Source: Drechmeria coniospora
Taxonomy: Eukaryota; Ascomycota; Sordariomycetes; Hypocreales; Ophiocordycipitaceae
Direction: 5' to 3'
NCBI RefSeq assembly: GCF_001625195.1
Contig: NC_054389.1
Span: 6,568,520-6,632,519 of the forward strand
DNA: 64,000 nucleotides
Below are positions 1 through 11,976 of the stretch, in pieces. The notes below the pieces were generated by a model. It saw only the letters and a list, made by a program, of their open reading frames with translations, was not told the origin of the DNA and searched no databases. Position 1 is the stretch's first letter. Each line of letters starts with the position of its first letter. Both the position numbers and the translations under genes were made by a program.

Positions 1-526
1 ACAACGGTATCATTGCAGGATGCACGACTGCAGTTGATATGCCGCATGCCATTTCGCAATGTTATCTCCCTGACGTGACATGCGAGTCAAAGTGCGGATA
101 CATGAACACAGCCGTCCCTCCGAGTCGATGGTTTTCGATCCATCTTCTCATGCATGCGTGCGCAATCCTCTGGTTCCCCGACGTTTCGATCCTTGACGGG
201 CTCAGTCGTCCCACCTAGGTGCTGTGTTTGGTCGTCGTGCCAAGCCAAAAGGAGGCATGCCGTATGAGGCCATTGTAAGCTGTCGAGATGACAAGACATC
301 AAATGAAAGGATTGCCAGCGAGCTGTACAGTCGCAATAGAGGGCTTTCGTGCGCTCATGTCACAAATGGTACATTGTACACACGAAATGCATTGCATCAA
401 TGAGGTCGAAATTCATGCGCAAGGGCAACGGGATAAACGAACATGTCGTCAGTACGGCATACGATGACCATCCTCCCAGAAAATACCATACTCGGTTCCC
501 TTCTGGATAGTGCTTCTGATCGGGGA
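1..526. other. Left-edge non-coding stretch
   Basis: I see no supportable gene here. It is the 3' flank of the minus-strand P450 that ends at 527. If the indole-diterpene cluster continues leftward, for instance with the missing GGPP synthase, it does so beyond this edge. Confidence 0.6.
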
Positions 527-2365
527 CTAAGTGCCACGGCGACGAAGTAGGACGACAGACTCTCGGTTTGGGAGAATCTTGTCACCCTGGATGGAATTTA
601 CCGGACGGCGAGTCATATCATTTCCTTCCAATTTCAAGTCATATTCCAGAAGAATTCGACTCATAATCGATTTGATCATGTACTGGGGATTCTAGTTATC
701 AGCCAGCGTGGTAAAGTAGGGTATGATATCATCCTACCGAAGCGAAGAAGCGTCCTGGACAAGCATATCGACCAAGGCCAAAGTGCAGGTTTGCCGAACT
801 GCTGTGTGAGAAAAGGGCGGATGCCTGCTTCTGGTGTGACCAGCGGAATGGGGAGAATGAGTCGGCGTTTTCGTCGCCAATCATTCCATCTTCCATGCCG
901 AATTGTCTGGCCAGCAATCCAATCTGCTGTCCTGGTTTCAATTTATAGCCGTCAGAGAGTGTGATAGGCTTCCTGACAACACGTCGGAAGGTGACTGCGG
1001 CAAAGTTCATGATTCGTCAGAGAAACATCCCGGTGTGGTGTTGGGGGAAACCACGATGTAGGCTTACATTCGCCCACCGGATTGAAACGCTGCGACTCTC
1101 TCATCAAACTATCGAGTAGCCTCATTTCTAGCATTGCCTTCTGGCTTATTTCCTGCCAACCATTAGGCAAGATGGCCTCTTGCTCCTTTTTCAGTGCGTC
1201 TCTCAGGTCAGGGTTGGCCATGATGTCAAACAGCATGTGAGTAGTCGCCATGGCCGTCGTATGGACGACCGCCATACTTAGGATCCCAAGTGTACGATGG
1301 GCCAAGGCCTCTGGTTTTGCTTCTTCCTCAGTGCGGGCAAGGTCGATGCACCACTGCAAGAAATCGTCGTGCTTCTCGTCGGGGGATGCCCGTCGCCGCT
1401 CCACTTCGGAGCCGAGGAGTTGCTGGACGTACCTCAGTTGCTCACGGGCATTGCTGACGCTCGAGGTGGGAGAAAAGAATTCGAGGAGAGCGCCTACGCC
1501 CTTGCCGAGGTTTCGAAACGTGGCGATTGTGTCAAAGGTATTTCGGCTGTAGGACGCAGAGGTGTCGAGGAACCTTTCGTCGCGGCAGATGGGCTCACCG
1601 ACGAATACCCTGGCCGAGGCTCGAGTCGACAGGTTAAGGATGAGGTCGTATGGAATCACGGGAGCCCATTTACCTAATGTGATCAAGCAAGTCAGTTGGT
1701 GGAATAGGAACAGACTAGCCGACCACTGTTGATGATGCCACAGACCGACACATTCGGGCAAGACTTTGCCGAAAGTACATTTGAGCTCATCGAGAACGAC
1801 GGGAATGATTCGCGCTACAAATGACATTAGATTTATTATAACGGTATTGATATTCAACTCGCAATTCCAGCTCTGCTTACGAAGTCCTGGTGTCAAGCGC
1901 CGGTGGATGGCGTCTGAGTGCAACTCGCTGCCGAGCAGGATACCAGTGAGGCTGCCGGCGTTATCATCAAAGCTTGCCGTCAGGGGGTCCAGCTTGTCGC
2001 TCGTGACAGCTCGAAGTTCCAGAGCATGCTTGAGGGGGATTATGGTGAGATCCATGTCCATCTTCAAGAGCTTGAACGGCTGGTCTTTGCATGTGTACTA
2101 TTGGGCAATGGCTCGTCAGATGATGTGGCCACGAGGCAGCAAGTGAAATGGCACTTCCCGGACATGCCTTTCTGTACCCTCTCTCCACCAAGAGAGGAGC
2201 GTTTCCATTGTAACTCAGTCGATCGAAAATCTCGGGGAAAATGCTGGGCCATCGCCTCACCGTCGGCGTAGCGGTGGCGCCCTTCTTGCTTCTGCGGTCG
2301 ATGGCGAAGAAGACGAGGAGCAGGGTGCAGAGGACGAGGCCCTGTAGGAGGAGAAAATTTATCAT
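527..2365 (-). CDS. Cytochrome P450, indole-diterpene cluster (PaxP/PaxQ class)
   Basis: Haem-thiolate monooxygenase, expected in the ER membrane, that would oxidise the indole-diterpene core. Six exons on the minus strand join in frame: 2365-2168, 2097-1881, 1814-1752, 1673-1068, 994-738, 691-527, giving 501 aa, a normal P450 length. An N-terminal membrane anchor (residues about 3-21) is followed by the ExxR motif ESQR (E352/R355) and the haem loop FGLGRYACPGRF (Cys440). The last exon is short (46-nt intron before it) and supplies the usual C-terminal strand ending in an Arg-rich tail. The first intron is best read as a GC-AG intron (AAG|GCATGT), which gives GYRKYTCKDQPFK; a GT donor 4 nt downstream with a later acceptor also keeps frame. 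It is transcribed divergently from the paxM-like gene. Which of P, Q, J or K it equals cannot be told by eye. Confidence 0.9.
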
Positions 2366-3440
2366 GTTGAAGTAGAAAATTTATGAAGAAGCCACTGTCG
2401 ATCTGTCGATACTCAGGGCAGGTGCGATCGGGTCGCAACTTACACGATGCGCGGTCCGTTACCACTTCGAGTCTTAGTACATGCACCAAGTCAGGACAGG
2501 GGGACTTGGCAGTCACGTGGCGCAGTATGCCAGTGCACGTGAGAGAAAGCCAAGGAATCTCGCCAAGGAGTTCTTTCATTGATCTGAATGACGACTCTTG
2601 CTGTTCCTTCATCTTCACTCTGGTGTCCTCATCTGGCGCTTCCGCTCCTCAGCTTGGGCGTGTCCGTATCATTAGCCTCGAGTGGCCCCGCTGCCAGGAT
2701 CCTGCTTCTCCAGACTTCGGCCCACGGTTGGATGGACGGAAAGGCCAATGACAACTGGTGCGTTGCATCAAAACAGTTCATTCGCCGATGCTGATACCGA
2801 CAACAGCACCGCAGCACATATCAATCACGTACACGTAAGTCGCTGCAACTGCGTTCGAGTTGACGTGTCGTCTTCGATTGCTTGCTGCGAAGGTCTCGTC
2901 ATCATCGTACGACACGACCTCCAGTTCAGCTGCCACACGGAGCGGAAGGCCGTCACAGCTGCGAAGCGGACCGATATTCAGTGGTTGCATTATCTGTCCC
3001 GGAGACTGCCCGAGGCGGTACCGTCAACCGTTTCCGTAACGGCCTCGGCTCTAGTCGAGTTACATGGGAGAATGCAACCGGCTCCATCCCGCCGTACAGG
3101 GCCAGCACTTGGGCCGTCCCAATTCCAAAGGCTCCGCTTTGCAAGCCTACATGGCACATGCAGATCTACTCCCCAATCTTTTCGGCGACCTCATGGAGAT
3201 TGCATGTCATGAAAGCGAACAGACGCGACTGCACCGGACCGGACCGGACCGAGAAGCCCCGGACCAGACGGGACGAGGCTGGCATTTCCATTCGAGCACT
3301 TTTTCCTATTAGTACTCAACGTTGAGAATCGCGCACGGTTTGGCTGTGACAAACACTAACTTGATTCTGCTGCCTCTAGTAATACTGGATTTGTTCGTCC
3401 AAGTCGCGCAGCTCCGCTCCATCTTGAGTTTTCCGCCAAT
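2366..3440. promoter_or_regulatory. Divergent promoter region between P450 and paxM-like genes
   Basis: About 1.1 kb separates the divergently transcribed P450 (minus) and paxM-like (plus) genes, so both promoters must lie here. I see no credible coding exon. A GGACC-rich micro-repeat (caccggaccggaccggaccg) lies near 3230-3251. No specific regulator site could be assigned. Confidence 0.5.
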
Positions 3441-4998
3441 ATGTCAGAGTTCAAAGTCTTGATTGTCGGAGGTTCTGTGGCGGGCCTTACACTTGCCCAC
3501 TGCCTTGAGAAACTCGACATTCGATACGAGATTCTCGAAAAACATGATGAGATTGCCCCCCAAGTCGGAGCCTCGGTGGGGATCATGCCAAATGGCGCTC
3601 TCATCCTTGACCAGCTCGGCTTGTTTGATGACATCGAGAGTGTGATTGAACCGCTAGAAATGGCGAAAATCCGGTACCCTGACGGATTCTACTTCAAGAG
3701 CGAGTACCCCTTGACTATGAGAGCTTAGTATGCATCTCCTGCTCCGTGGTCGACGCGCCTCACTTCCACTAAATACCTTAGTTTTGGATATCCGATATCC
3801 TTCCTTGAACGGCAGAAGTTCCTTTCCATACTCTACAGCAAGCTTCATCACAAAGATCGAGTTCACACTGGCCAGAAAGTCTTGTCGGTGCGAGATTGTG
3901 GATCTCACGCCGTCATGAAGACGGCTGACACCGAGTACACGGGACACTTGGTCGTCGGAGCTGACGGCGTTCACAGCATCGTCAGATCCGAGCTGTGGAA
4001 ATTGGCCAACAAATTCAAGGCTGGAACGTTTCAAGAAGATGAGAAGAATGGTTAGTTTGCTCGCCAAGCGAAGATTTCGCTGACCCATCCCGTACAGCCC
4101 TCAAAGTCGAGTACGCCTGCATATATGGCATCTCCACCCGCGTCCCAGGGGTCAAGGACGGAGTCCAGTTGAGTCTCATATCCCGTGGTGTCACGATTCA
4201 CATCTTCAACGGCACAAACTGCAAAGTCTTCTGGTTCGTCATCGTCAGGTTGGAGAAGAACGATGTCGGCAGTGACAGGCCGCGGTACGACGATATGCAT
4301 GCCCGCAAGATTTGCGACAGCCTCCAGCGGGAGAAGGTTGATGCCGACCTGACCTTTGGCGACGTGTGGGTGAACTGTGACATATTTAAAATGACTCCTC
4401 TAGAAGAGGGCCTGTACGAGAGGTGGCATTTTGGCCGTCTATTCTGCATAGGAGATGCAGTCCACAAGGTGAATGAGCACGGTAGGCCACCAGTACGGTG
4501 AGCGCCAAAGGCTGACGAGTACAGTTGACTCCCAACCTTGGCCAGGGTGCCAACCTGGCCATAGAGGATGCCGCGGCCCTCGCGAACGCGCTGTGCAAGG
4601 CCAACCTCGGAGAGGCCATGCTCGAGGCCGCCTCGATGGAACGGTTGACACGGTCAGTCAATGAGAGGAGATTGCCCGCGGCGCAGAAAACGTGCAGCGT
4701 ATCAGAGTTCATCACCCGCATGCAAGCTGGTGAAACTATGCTGCAGCGCGTCTTTGGGAGATATGTGCTCCCGGCCTTGCATGACATCCCGGCGGGTTCA
4801 TCGGCCAGCCTCATCAGCGGCTCCGAACGACTCGACTTTATCCCTCTGCCTGCACGAATTGAAAATAAGAGACATTTTTGGTGGATACTATTCAAGAGCA
4901 TGAGGGGATTTGTGCCGAAATGTCACATAATGATGATTGCTTGCATGGGCGCGATGATGTCGTGGTGGGCAACATGGATGTGGACGTACCTTACATAG
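3441..4998 (+). CDS. paxM: PaxM-like FAD-dependent monooxygenase (indole-diterpene epoxidase)
   Basis: Flavoprotein that in known clusters epoxidises the prenylated indole (3-geranylgeranylindole) so that the B cyclase can act. Four exons join in frame: 3441-3727, 3782-4050, 4098-4468, 4525-4998, giving 466 aa. The FAD-binding Rossmann motif IVGGSVAGLTLAHCLEK sits at residues 8-24. The GADG motif (D157) and the GD motif GDAVHKLTPNLGQGAN (D305) are both intact. A hydrophobic, Trp/Met-rich C-terminal segment (about residues 445-466) suggests membrane anchoring, as in PaxM. The first intron junction rebuilds the family-typical YFGYP...FLERQ sequence, which supports the model. It is divergent from the P450 at 527-2365 and followed head-to-tail by a second P450 336 bp downstream. 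Identification is firm at family level and strongly supported by the paxB/paxC neighbours. Confidence 0.93.
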
Positions 4999-5334
4999 GC
5001 AATACTGGTCAATACTACGCTGCATCATTCTTTCAGCTATCACTTTGACAGCATATAGTAATGGATACGTTTAAATTCATTTAATCAGTGGGTCTCACCG
5101 TCGCCTGCACCGTTCCAGCCGGTTCAGTCTATCAACCCCCATGCTCTTTACCCCCTAGAACGTGTTGTGTAATATGGACGATGCGTACTAGGGACGACAC
5201 CCCGGAGACTGTTTCCTACTGTCACATTTCACTGATACAGATGGGTCAAGTGGAAGAAGACAATACTGGACGTGATCCCAAGCTGCGTTTTGTTTGTTCG
5301 CAATCTGCCCTTGCAGCATCATCAGAACATCACC
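4999..5334. promoter_or_regulatory. Short spacer with promoter of second P450
   Basis: A 336-bp spacer between the paxM-like gene and the next P450, both on the plus strand. It must hold the terminator of one and the promoter of the other. No recognisable site is visible. Confidence 0.4.
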
Positions 5335-7397
5335 ATGTTATCTGAACACGTCCTAGACTTGGGGGGAGTTTGGCCCAAGATATGGCTAGCGGGGGGCATC
5401 ATTGCTGCCGTTGCTTTCATTCGGCACTTCGACTACGAAAAGAAGGTAGGGATAATAGTATGGAACGATGGAATTGCAAGGAAGTTGGTGTTGACGGCAG
5501 TAGGTTGACATTCCGGTTGTTGGCCCTGGAACTCGGATGACGAAATGGCTAGCCGCGTTGCATAACGTGTGGTTTGCGCGTGAATCCGTCCATGAGGGTT
5601 ACAAGATGGTACGATATGAAAATAATCCGTTTCGCTGATGGTCAAACGATGGTGTACTCTGCTTACATGTGCGCGAAGCATGGCAAGTTTGCCTTTCAGA
5701 TCCCAACGATGACGCGGATGGATGTATTTCTATGCGACAGACAAATGACACGCGAGTATTATTCACTCGATGAAGACCACATGTCTTTTAGAGCTGTCAT
5801 GTCCGAAGTGGGTGAACAAAATATCGTCTGGTCGATTTTCTGGCGATCGCAGCTTACACGATCCATAGGAGCTTCAGTTCAAGTGGCTACTTCCCGGACA
5901 GCATCATCTTGTCGAGAGGATTCCAAATTCGGTCATTGCAAAGGCGCTGAGCTGGCAAAGATCGCGGGCAAGCAACCCCGATGACGCATTCTTTCGAGAA
6001 TTTTCGGGCGAGTTTCTGCAGAGCTTCGACGAGGAGGTGCAGGCCATTGGAGCGCAACGACAGTTATTTCGTGTACCATTCTTCTCCCATGCGGCCGACG
6101 TCACGGCTAGCTCGGGGCGGATTGCAGTTCCTTGCTTCCCCATGGCGTTAAAGGTAATTGCGAGGCTGACAACAAAGTCATTGTTTGGCGCCCCCCTGTG
6201 CCGAGATGGAAAATTTCTAGAGCTGTGCTGTCACTTTGGGAGTGCAGTTCCGCGTGATGCCGCCATCCTGCGCTGCTTTCCTGAGTTCTCACGACGGTGC
6301 GTCAAATTGCCTGGTTAGCGTATTGTGTCACATCCTGACTGTGTCCCCAAGCTTTATCGCCCCCTTTATGGCTGCTCCTCGCGGCGTGCACGATCTACAG
6401 ACGGCCGTATGCGGAGAGATCAAGGCCAGACGACAACGGGACAAGAATCCGTTAAAGGTAAGTACTTGATTTCACCACATCAAGCGACCTATTCCATACT
6501 GACGCAAGCAGGATCTTCTCGACTACTCGATGAAATGGGTGGAAGAACACCCGGAAAATGGATGGGAGGATTGCCATATTGCGGAAATGATGTCCAACAC
6601 TGTTTTCGCCGCCCTGCACACTTCCAGCCAGGTAGCTTGTTCCTATGTCAGTGAAGCCTGTCCAGGGCTTACCAGATGTAGTTGGTGGTTCACGTTATCT
6701 TCGAGATTGCTACTCGGCCAGACTACTTGGCCCCCCTTCGCGAGGAAATCAAGAAATGCTTCGCAGAGCACGGGGATGGCACCAAGGCGGCTATCGACAA
6801 AATGTATAAAATGGACAGCTTCATCAAGGAGACGCAGAGGTGCAACCCCCTAGACGCATGTAAGTACATCTCTCCAAGCGTACCTCAAATCATATCCTCT
6901 CCTTTTCACCAGCGTCTTGACGTTAAACTCTGGCAGCTGCACTTGCGAGGCTCGTCTTGAAGCCGTACACATTCACCAACGGGCTGCACGTGCCAGCTGG
7001 CTGCTTCATCTTTACACCCAACTCACCGCTGTTCGAGGACGAGCAGTATTACAGCAATCCTCAAGTCTTTGATGGCATGCGTTTTGCGCGGATGCGTGAG
7101 CATGAAAGCACGCGAGCAGCGAGTCCATTTACGGCGACGAGTGAGCATAGCATGCACTTTGGTATGGGTCGCCATGCTTGCCCCGGCCGCTTCATGGTCT
7201 CGGACGAGGTCAAACTCGTTCTCGTCCACCTTCTCACCCACTTTGACTTTGCCATAGAGAACAATGGTCCACGGCCGCGGAACGTCGCATTTGGGAAGTT
7301 TATGCTGCCCGACATGGGGGCGAAGATTTGGCTGCGCCGGTTGGCATGCGACGGGGGGGATTGTGCCTCGGGGAACGGCGATGACTCATGTGCCTGA
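5335..7397 (+). CDS. Cytochrome P450, indole-diterpene cluster
   Basis: Second P450 of the cluster, expected to oxidise paspaline-like intermediates at the ER membrane. Nine exons join in frame: 5335-5445, 5504-5608, 5679-5807, 5869-6070, 6128-6296, 6352-6457, 6512-6631, 6682-6859, 6937-7397, giving 526 aa. A membrane anchor lies near residues 12-28. The I-helix region reads [16 protein letters not shown], the ExxR motif is ETQR (E364/R367), and the haem loop [12 protein letters not shown] has Cys455. The intron at 6071-6127 is 57 nt and free of stops, so retention would simply insert 19 residues. I favour splicing because it restores the short linker to PCFPMALK. The last exon carries a low-complexity Gly/Asp-rich tail after the canonical C-terminal strand. 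Orthology to PaxP, PaxQ or TerK is undetermined. Confidence 0.9.
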
Positions 7398-8651
7398 TGC
7401 TGCCAGGTTTGGGACTGATTCCGTGTCTCGATTATTACGAAGTAGAGGGAACTGTTGGCTAGGCTGTCCCACTTTTGCACCTTGGTTTGTGATACGTCTG
7501 CGATACACCGCAGCGATCCTACTCGCATACGACACCGATGGGCATGTGTGGCACAAGAAATCACCTTTCAAGATGCGGTGTCCATCGGCAGACGACAAGA
7601 TGTGCCTCCTGAGACATGCCATTTTTGGCCCGACGATGCGCGCATGGCGCAACATCTAACCCCTGGATCTGCATTTCTGGTTGGCTGGGGCAGGGGTTTT
7701 CAGCAGCTCGCCTGTTGGCCCTTTGTAGACACGCGGCCATCGTCGCCCTCGCCGCCAGCTTGCCTGATCTACTGCCGTCTCGTCAGACTTTTCAGGTGTC
7801 CCAGATCTGAGCCCATCGTCCGATCACTGCCCAACGGATGAAGTGGCTGGCGTCATTGGCTCGTCAAGCCTTCACCATTGGACAGCCATCATGTGCCGAG
7901 AGGCCGCCTAATCAAAAAGATGGCACTGATGCGGATCGATGAACAGGGCTTACGTGGGGGAGATATTGGGCTGAGCACCTTATCTTCGGCGAACCAGTTG
8001 TTGCCTATGTTGCAGCAGCCAATGCCTGTACTGCCAGAGGCCGAAATTAGTTCCGATGCAACTTGGACAGCCAACCTGACGTAGCTGTGCGGGCGCCAAT
8101 ATAGTACATACATTAATGAGGCAAGCATTCCGTACAGCAAGTGCACTAGTGCATAGGAGAAAATGCCCAGTGCCAGTCAGCCCAGAGTCACATGCGGGAT
8201 CGCTATTGATAGCGGGAACGGTACCGCGCGCTCGCGTGTGTGAACCAATCTCATCCCGTACGCCCGGGTGGGCGGAGCGGGGACTCCGGAGCCGCCTGTC
8301 GGGCGCCCCCCGGAGGGGACTCCCCAATATTTCCCAAAGGGGGAATGACAAGTCCGGGGTTCCACTTTTTCCACAGGACGTCAAAACAACATCGTACACC
8401 CAGTACTGCGATATGGCGTGTAAGTATGATGTAGTAAGTAGTACGTAGAGAGATACTGGAATGAGGTGCCTGATGTGGATGGAGCTTCGCGTAGTTGGAA
8501 GAAAGTATGGAGAAGTTGGCAGGCTAGGTAGGAATAGTGAGGAAATTACGAAGAGGCAGGCAGCGACATTAGGCACAGCTTGAATCTGGGGGGTTCTTGA
8601 ACGAAAGTTTAATGACGTCTTCGTAAAAGATTCTCTTGCCAGTTCACTAGT
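7398..8651. other. Intergenic stretch inside the cluster, no gene seen
   Basis: 1.25 kb between the tails of the plus-strand P450 and the minus-strand paxB-like gene. Open frames here lack codon structure, splice logic or family similarity. A very GC-rich patch lies around 8260-8330. I see no gene or gene remnant that I can support. Confidence 0.5.
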
Positions 8652-9504
8652 TCACTCCACCTTGAGCCGGCCCTTTGTCGACACGTCGGTCTCAGCCTGC
8701 AACACCAGAAAGAGACATACGCCATAGGTCAGGTCGAAGAGGAGAAAGGTGGCCAAGCTCCAGAGCACTAGCGGACTCGCTAGCCACCCAAACGCTTCCG
8801 GCCAGTACCGCCATCGGAGGGAAGCGAAGCCAACGGTGCAGCAGGAGCCGAGAAAGCGACTCAGCCTTCGAACAACACGTCAGTAGTCGGCGTTGGGGGC
8901 TGTGCGGGTCACAGATGGAAGGAAAGGTGGCAAAGCATGATGTGACGGCGGCAAGGGAGAGCGGGGCAGTTGCGTGCGGAACTCACCACAGTGTCACCGA
9001 TGTGCCTCTGGTACTGTTTCGCTGCAGCAGCTGACAAAGGCCGCCGACGCTCAACGTGAGCTGGCAGATGACGGCACCCCACGAGTAAGCTAGGGCAGGT
9101 CCAATCTCGGCCGCGAGCGCAACGTGGCCGGCGAAGCACAGCATGGCACCGGCGGCGAAGATGAGGGGTGTGTGGTTGGCAACCAGGGGCGAGTGGCCCC
9201 ATTCGGCTCTGGCGGCGCGCGTCGCGGCCACCATGATGACCAAGTTGAGTGTCACGCCGGCGGCGAAGACGGCGAGCTCGACCTTGTTGGCCGACGGGTA
9301 AACGAAGGTGTAGACGAGCTCCCAGCCGATGTTGTTGCAGAGCGGGATGATTCCCATGCTGTACGTCTTGCCCTCGTACGAGGCTCGGATCATGGCGCCG
9401 TAGTTGATGAGCCAGCCGACACCCATGAAGGCCACGAACGTGTCGGCGAGCCACTGAATCTCCTGGTAGGCCGGTGGGGGGGGCTGATGGTTGAATCCGT
9501 CCAT
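8652..9504 (-). CDS. paxB: PaxB-like membrane-integral terpene cyclase
   Basis: Small polytopic cyclase that converts the epoxidised prenyl-indole into the fused diterpene ring system. Two exons (9504-8987, 8865-8652; 121-nt intron) join in frame to give 243 aa, which matches the family's usual length. It has several hydrophobic helices and the conserved stretches CNNIGWELVY and AAEIGPALAYSWGAVICQL. Acidic residues Glu62 (in GWELVY) and Asp217 (in FDLTYGV) fall where the Pyr4-type cyclases have their two essential acids, recalled as Glu63/Asp218. The ATG at 9504 is chosen because it begins the family-typical MDGF start; the frame stays open upstream to 9609. It is divergent from the paxC-like gene, with a 388-bp shared promoter region. 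Identification is strong. Confidence 0.93.
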
Positions 9505-9892
9505 GCTGATCTTATGTACTTTTGAGTGATTTCGTCCTCCACCTCCGGCCCAGTACACTCGAGCAACTGGAGGAAGGGGTGTGCTACTTTTTATATCTTC
9601 CGTCGGCAAATCACACTCTGTCCTTGCCTAACTTTCTCTTTGCCGGAGGGGAGAAGATGGTTTGATTTGATATCTCACCCATCATCAACTGGTCGGGGGT
9701 GCGGAGAGCCTGGACCGATTGCCCCTTTCCTTGGATACGGTGCTGCTATATCAGTACCCGGGGGCACCCACGTCCCCTTCGGTAGACCCAGGATAAATCA
9801 GACAATCTATCACGTCGCACCACCATCTGTCGTCGTGTCGTTACTTCCATCGTACCCTTAACAGGTTGCGTACCCCTATTCTCACGGTACTG
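9505..9892. promoter_or_regulatory. Bidirectional promoter between paxB- and paxC-like genes
   Basis: 388-bp gap between two divergent start codons. It must hold both promoters and is a natural place for co-regulation of cyclase and prenyltransferase. No binding site of a known regulator could be named from the sequence. Confidence 0.45.
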
Positions 9893-9910
9893 ATGGAATG
9901 GTTTGGAAAG

Positions 9911-9941
<31 letters not shown>

Positions 9942-11009
9942 TTGACCTGGTCTTGCTTCTCGCCGCCATCTCCGTTGGATTTGTCGCCCGTGGCTTCCCC
10001 ATCTTAACGCCATCGACGCGACCCAAGTCTATCCAGCAGTTCGGATACTGCCGCCGTGCGCCAGATGAGCCCCGCGACGGCGACAATGCCGACTGTCCGT
10101 ACGAGTATCTCGTCCGGATATACGGTAGGCACCACTTTGCCTCCCTTGTCAATGAGTTTCAACCTGCTCTGAGAGTCGAGGACGCGACCAAGTATGATCT
10201 CGTACTCGACATCATGGACGCCGTTCACTTCGCCCTCATTCTCGTTGATGACATCTCAGACAATAGCAGCCAGCGCAAGAACCAACCTACGGCACATCTC
10301 ATTTACGGCGCCTCTGAGACGGCCAATAGGGCCTACCTTGTCCTTACGGGCGTCATCAACCGCGCCTTGCGCGAGCGACCAGTGCTCGGCATTGCACTTC
10401 TCCAGGCCCTTGAGAGCATCCTCCAGGGTCAAGACCTGTCTCTCGTATGGCGTCGTGACGGTCTCCGTTCCTTTCGCTACGAGGGCATCGAGAGCCTCGC
10501 CGCCTACAAGAAGATGGCGGCCCTGAAGACAGGTACTCTGTTTGTCCTGATGGGAAGGCTGCTCCGTGACGGTGGAGATGATGACGATGACCTGCTCACA
10601 CGCTTCGGGTAGGTCCGCCGTTCCACTCTCGTTTTACTGCGTCCTTGCCCTTCAGTCTTCTGGTGTTGACATGAGCAGTTGGTTTGCCCAGCTTCAAAAC
10701 GACTGCAAGAATATTTACTCGCCAGAGTATGCGAGCCATAAGGGGGCCGTTGCCGAGGACCTGCGCAATGGCGAGCTATCGTATCCCATCGTACTTGCTC
10801 TCAATGACAAGAACAGCCGCCGAGTCATAGAACGTGCGCTGGAGTCGCACTCTGATGACGATGTCGAGGCAGCACTCGCGGCTTTGCAGTCGGAACCCGT
10901 CAAGGCTGCCTGCATGAAAGCGCTGAAGGAGGCGAGTATTGGCATGGATAAGCTTGTCCAGCTCTGGGGACGTCGTGAGCAGATGCAAGCCAGTTCCAAG
11001 AAGGACTGA
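9893..11009 (+). CDS. paxC: PaxC-like indole prenyltransferase (isoprenyl-synthase fold)
   Basis: Transfers a geranylgeranyl group to an indole donor (indole-3-glycerol phosphate in characterised systems), the first committed step. Two exons (9893-10608, 10679-11009; 70-nt intron) join in frame to give 348 aa. The first aspartate-rich motif is VDDISDN (about residues 117-123). The second motif region reads QNDCKNIYS, that is NDxxN rather than the DDxxD of true GGPP synthases, which is a hallmark of the C-type enzymes. SETANRAYLVLT and GELSYPIVLAL are also family-like. The start at 9893 is the first ATG; the four-fold GGCGTC hexanucleotide near 9914-9940 encodes a Gly-Val run just after it. 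An N-terminal hydrophobic segment (about residues 10-28) is present. It overlaps nothing and converges on the next gene 125 bp away. Confidence 0.92.
9914..9941 (+). repeat. Hexanucleotide (GGCGTC)n repeat in paxC-like coding region
   Basis: About four copies of GGCGTC encode alternating Gly-Val in the N-terminal membrane segment of the paxC-like protein. Length variation would add or remove GV pairs without breaking frame. Confidence 0.7.
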
Positions 11010-11134
11010 AAGGAAGTAGCTCGTTCAACGCGGCGTCTTTTCTGTACTATCAGTCACCACAGATGGTTGCGTCTCCTCTAGAGCATAGTACCAAGTTCAT
11101 AAATTGCTGTTTCATTTCGGGTACAACCTCGGCA

Positions 11135-11976
11135 TCATCCGAGTTTTCGTTCCATGAAGTCTCGAAGGAGGATAACGGCAGCGCCTCCAGCGGCCGGTCC
11201 AGCGACCAAGCTGACGAGGAACATCCAAGTCAGCAGTCGTAGAGTCATGCGCCTGCCACGAGACTCCAGGGTGCGGCCGAGAAGGCCAGCCGTCATGAAA
11301 AAGCCGCTCGATGTGCCTGTCATCTCATTGATCTGCCTCAGCCGGGCCTCCCGTATGGCAGCGGCAGAGATACCATGGGCTGTGCGTGGCACACCAGCCA
11401 GGCTATTCATGACATGCAGCGGCGCAGCGTAAGAGCCCATTAATGCGGGAGCCCAAGTGGCCATCAGAGCCACGAAGAAGGCACCCAGGTGGGTAGCAGC
11501 AGAAAGATACAACATCGACGACAAAAAGAGTCGCCTTCTCTCCGATGTCCACTGCTGGCTTTGCTTATGTTGTCTGCCCCCAAGTATCCACAGGGAAACG
11601 AGAGGCATGGCTGCTGCAAAGCCGCAAAAGCATGAGCTAACGGCCAGCGCGGCGACGGTTCTTGTCACATGCATGAGTCTCGGTTCTTTGTCCGGTAGTG
11701 GATCGTAACCTACCGTAGGGGCTGTGATGCTTCGCAAAGCACAATGACAGTGAAGGGGATTAGTTGGCCGACGTAAAGAAAGGTGTGAAGGCAAAACCAA
11801 GGCCAGCTGTCCTGGATCGAGTCGATAGACACGCCTGTCAGTTCAACCCAACCATACTTGTGTGACCACCAGGCCTGAAGCGACGGGAGTTCCAACAGAG
11901 GATAGCCTTCTCTCGCTTTCCAGAGAATGCCAACGATAGCAACGTACTCCTGAACAAGCAGCCATATTGAAGACAT
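11135..11976 (-). CDS. Polytopic membrane protein, possible PaxA/IdtS-type cluster protein
   Basis: Two exons (11976-11714, 11660-11135) join in frame to give 262 aa. At least four hydrophobic segments are visible: around residues 58-76 (FLYVGQLIPFTVIVLC), 88-114, 132-150 and near 235-255. There are no recognisable catalytic motifs. By position (between paxC and a P450), size and topology it is the candidate for the PaxA/IdtS membrane protein of indole-diterpene clusters, whose role is less clear than that of the other core genes. A shorter 35-nt intron ending at a nearer AG would also keep frame; I chose the 53-nt one. It is convergent with paxC and divergent from the third P450. Similarity was judged by eye, so it could equally be a lineage-specific membrane protein. 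Confidence 0.65.

Noticed and set aside
8177..8576. Open frames in the 7.4-8.65 kb gap inside the cluster, considered as a missing GGPP synthase or a remnant
   Set aside because: No DDxxD motif, no isoprenyl-synthase or P450 similarity, and no consistent splice model.
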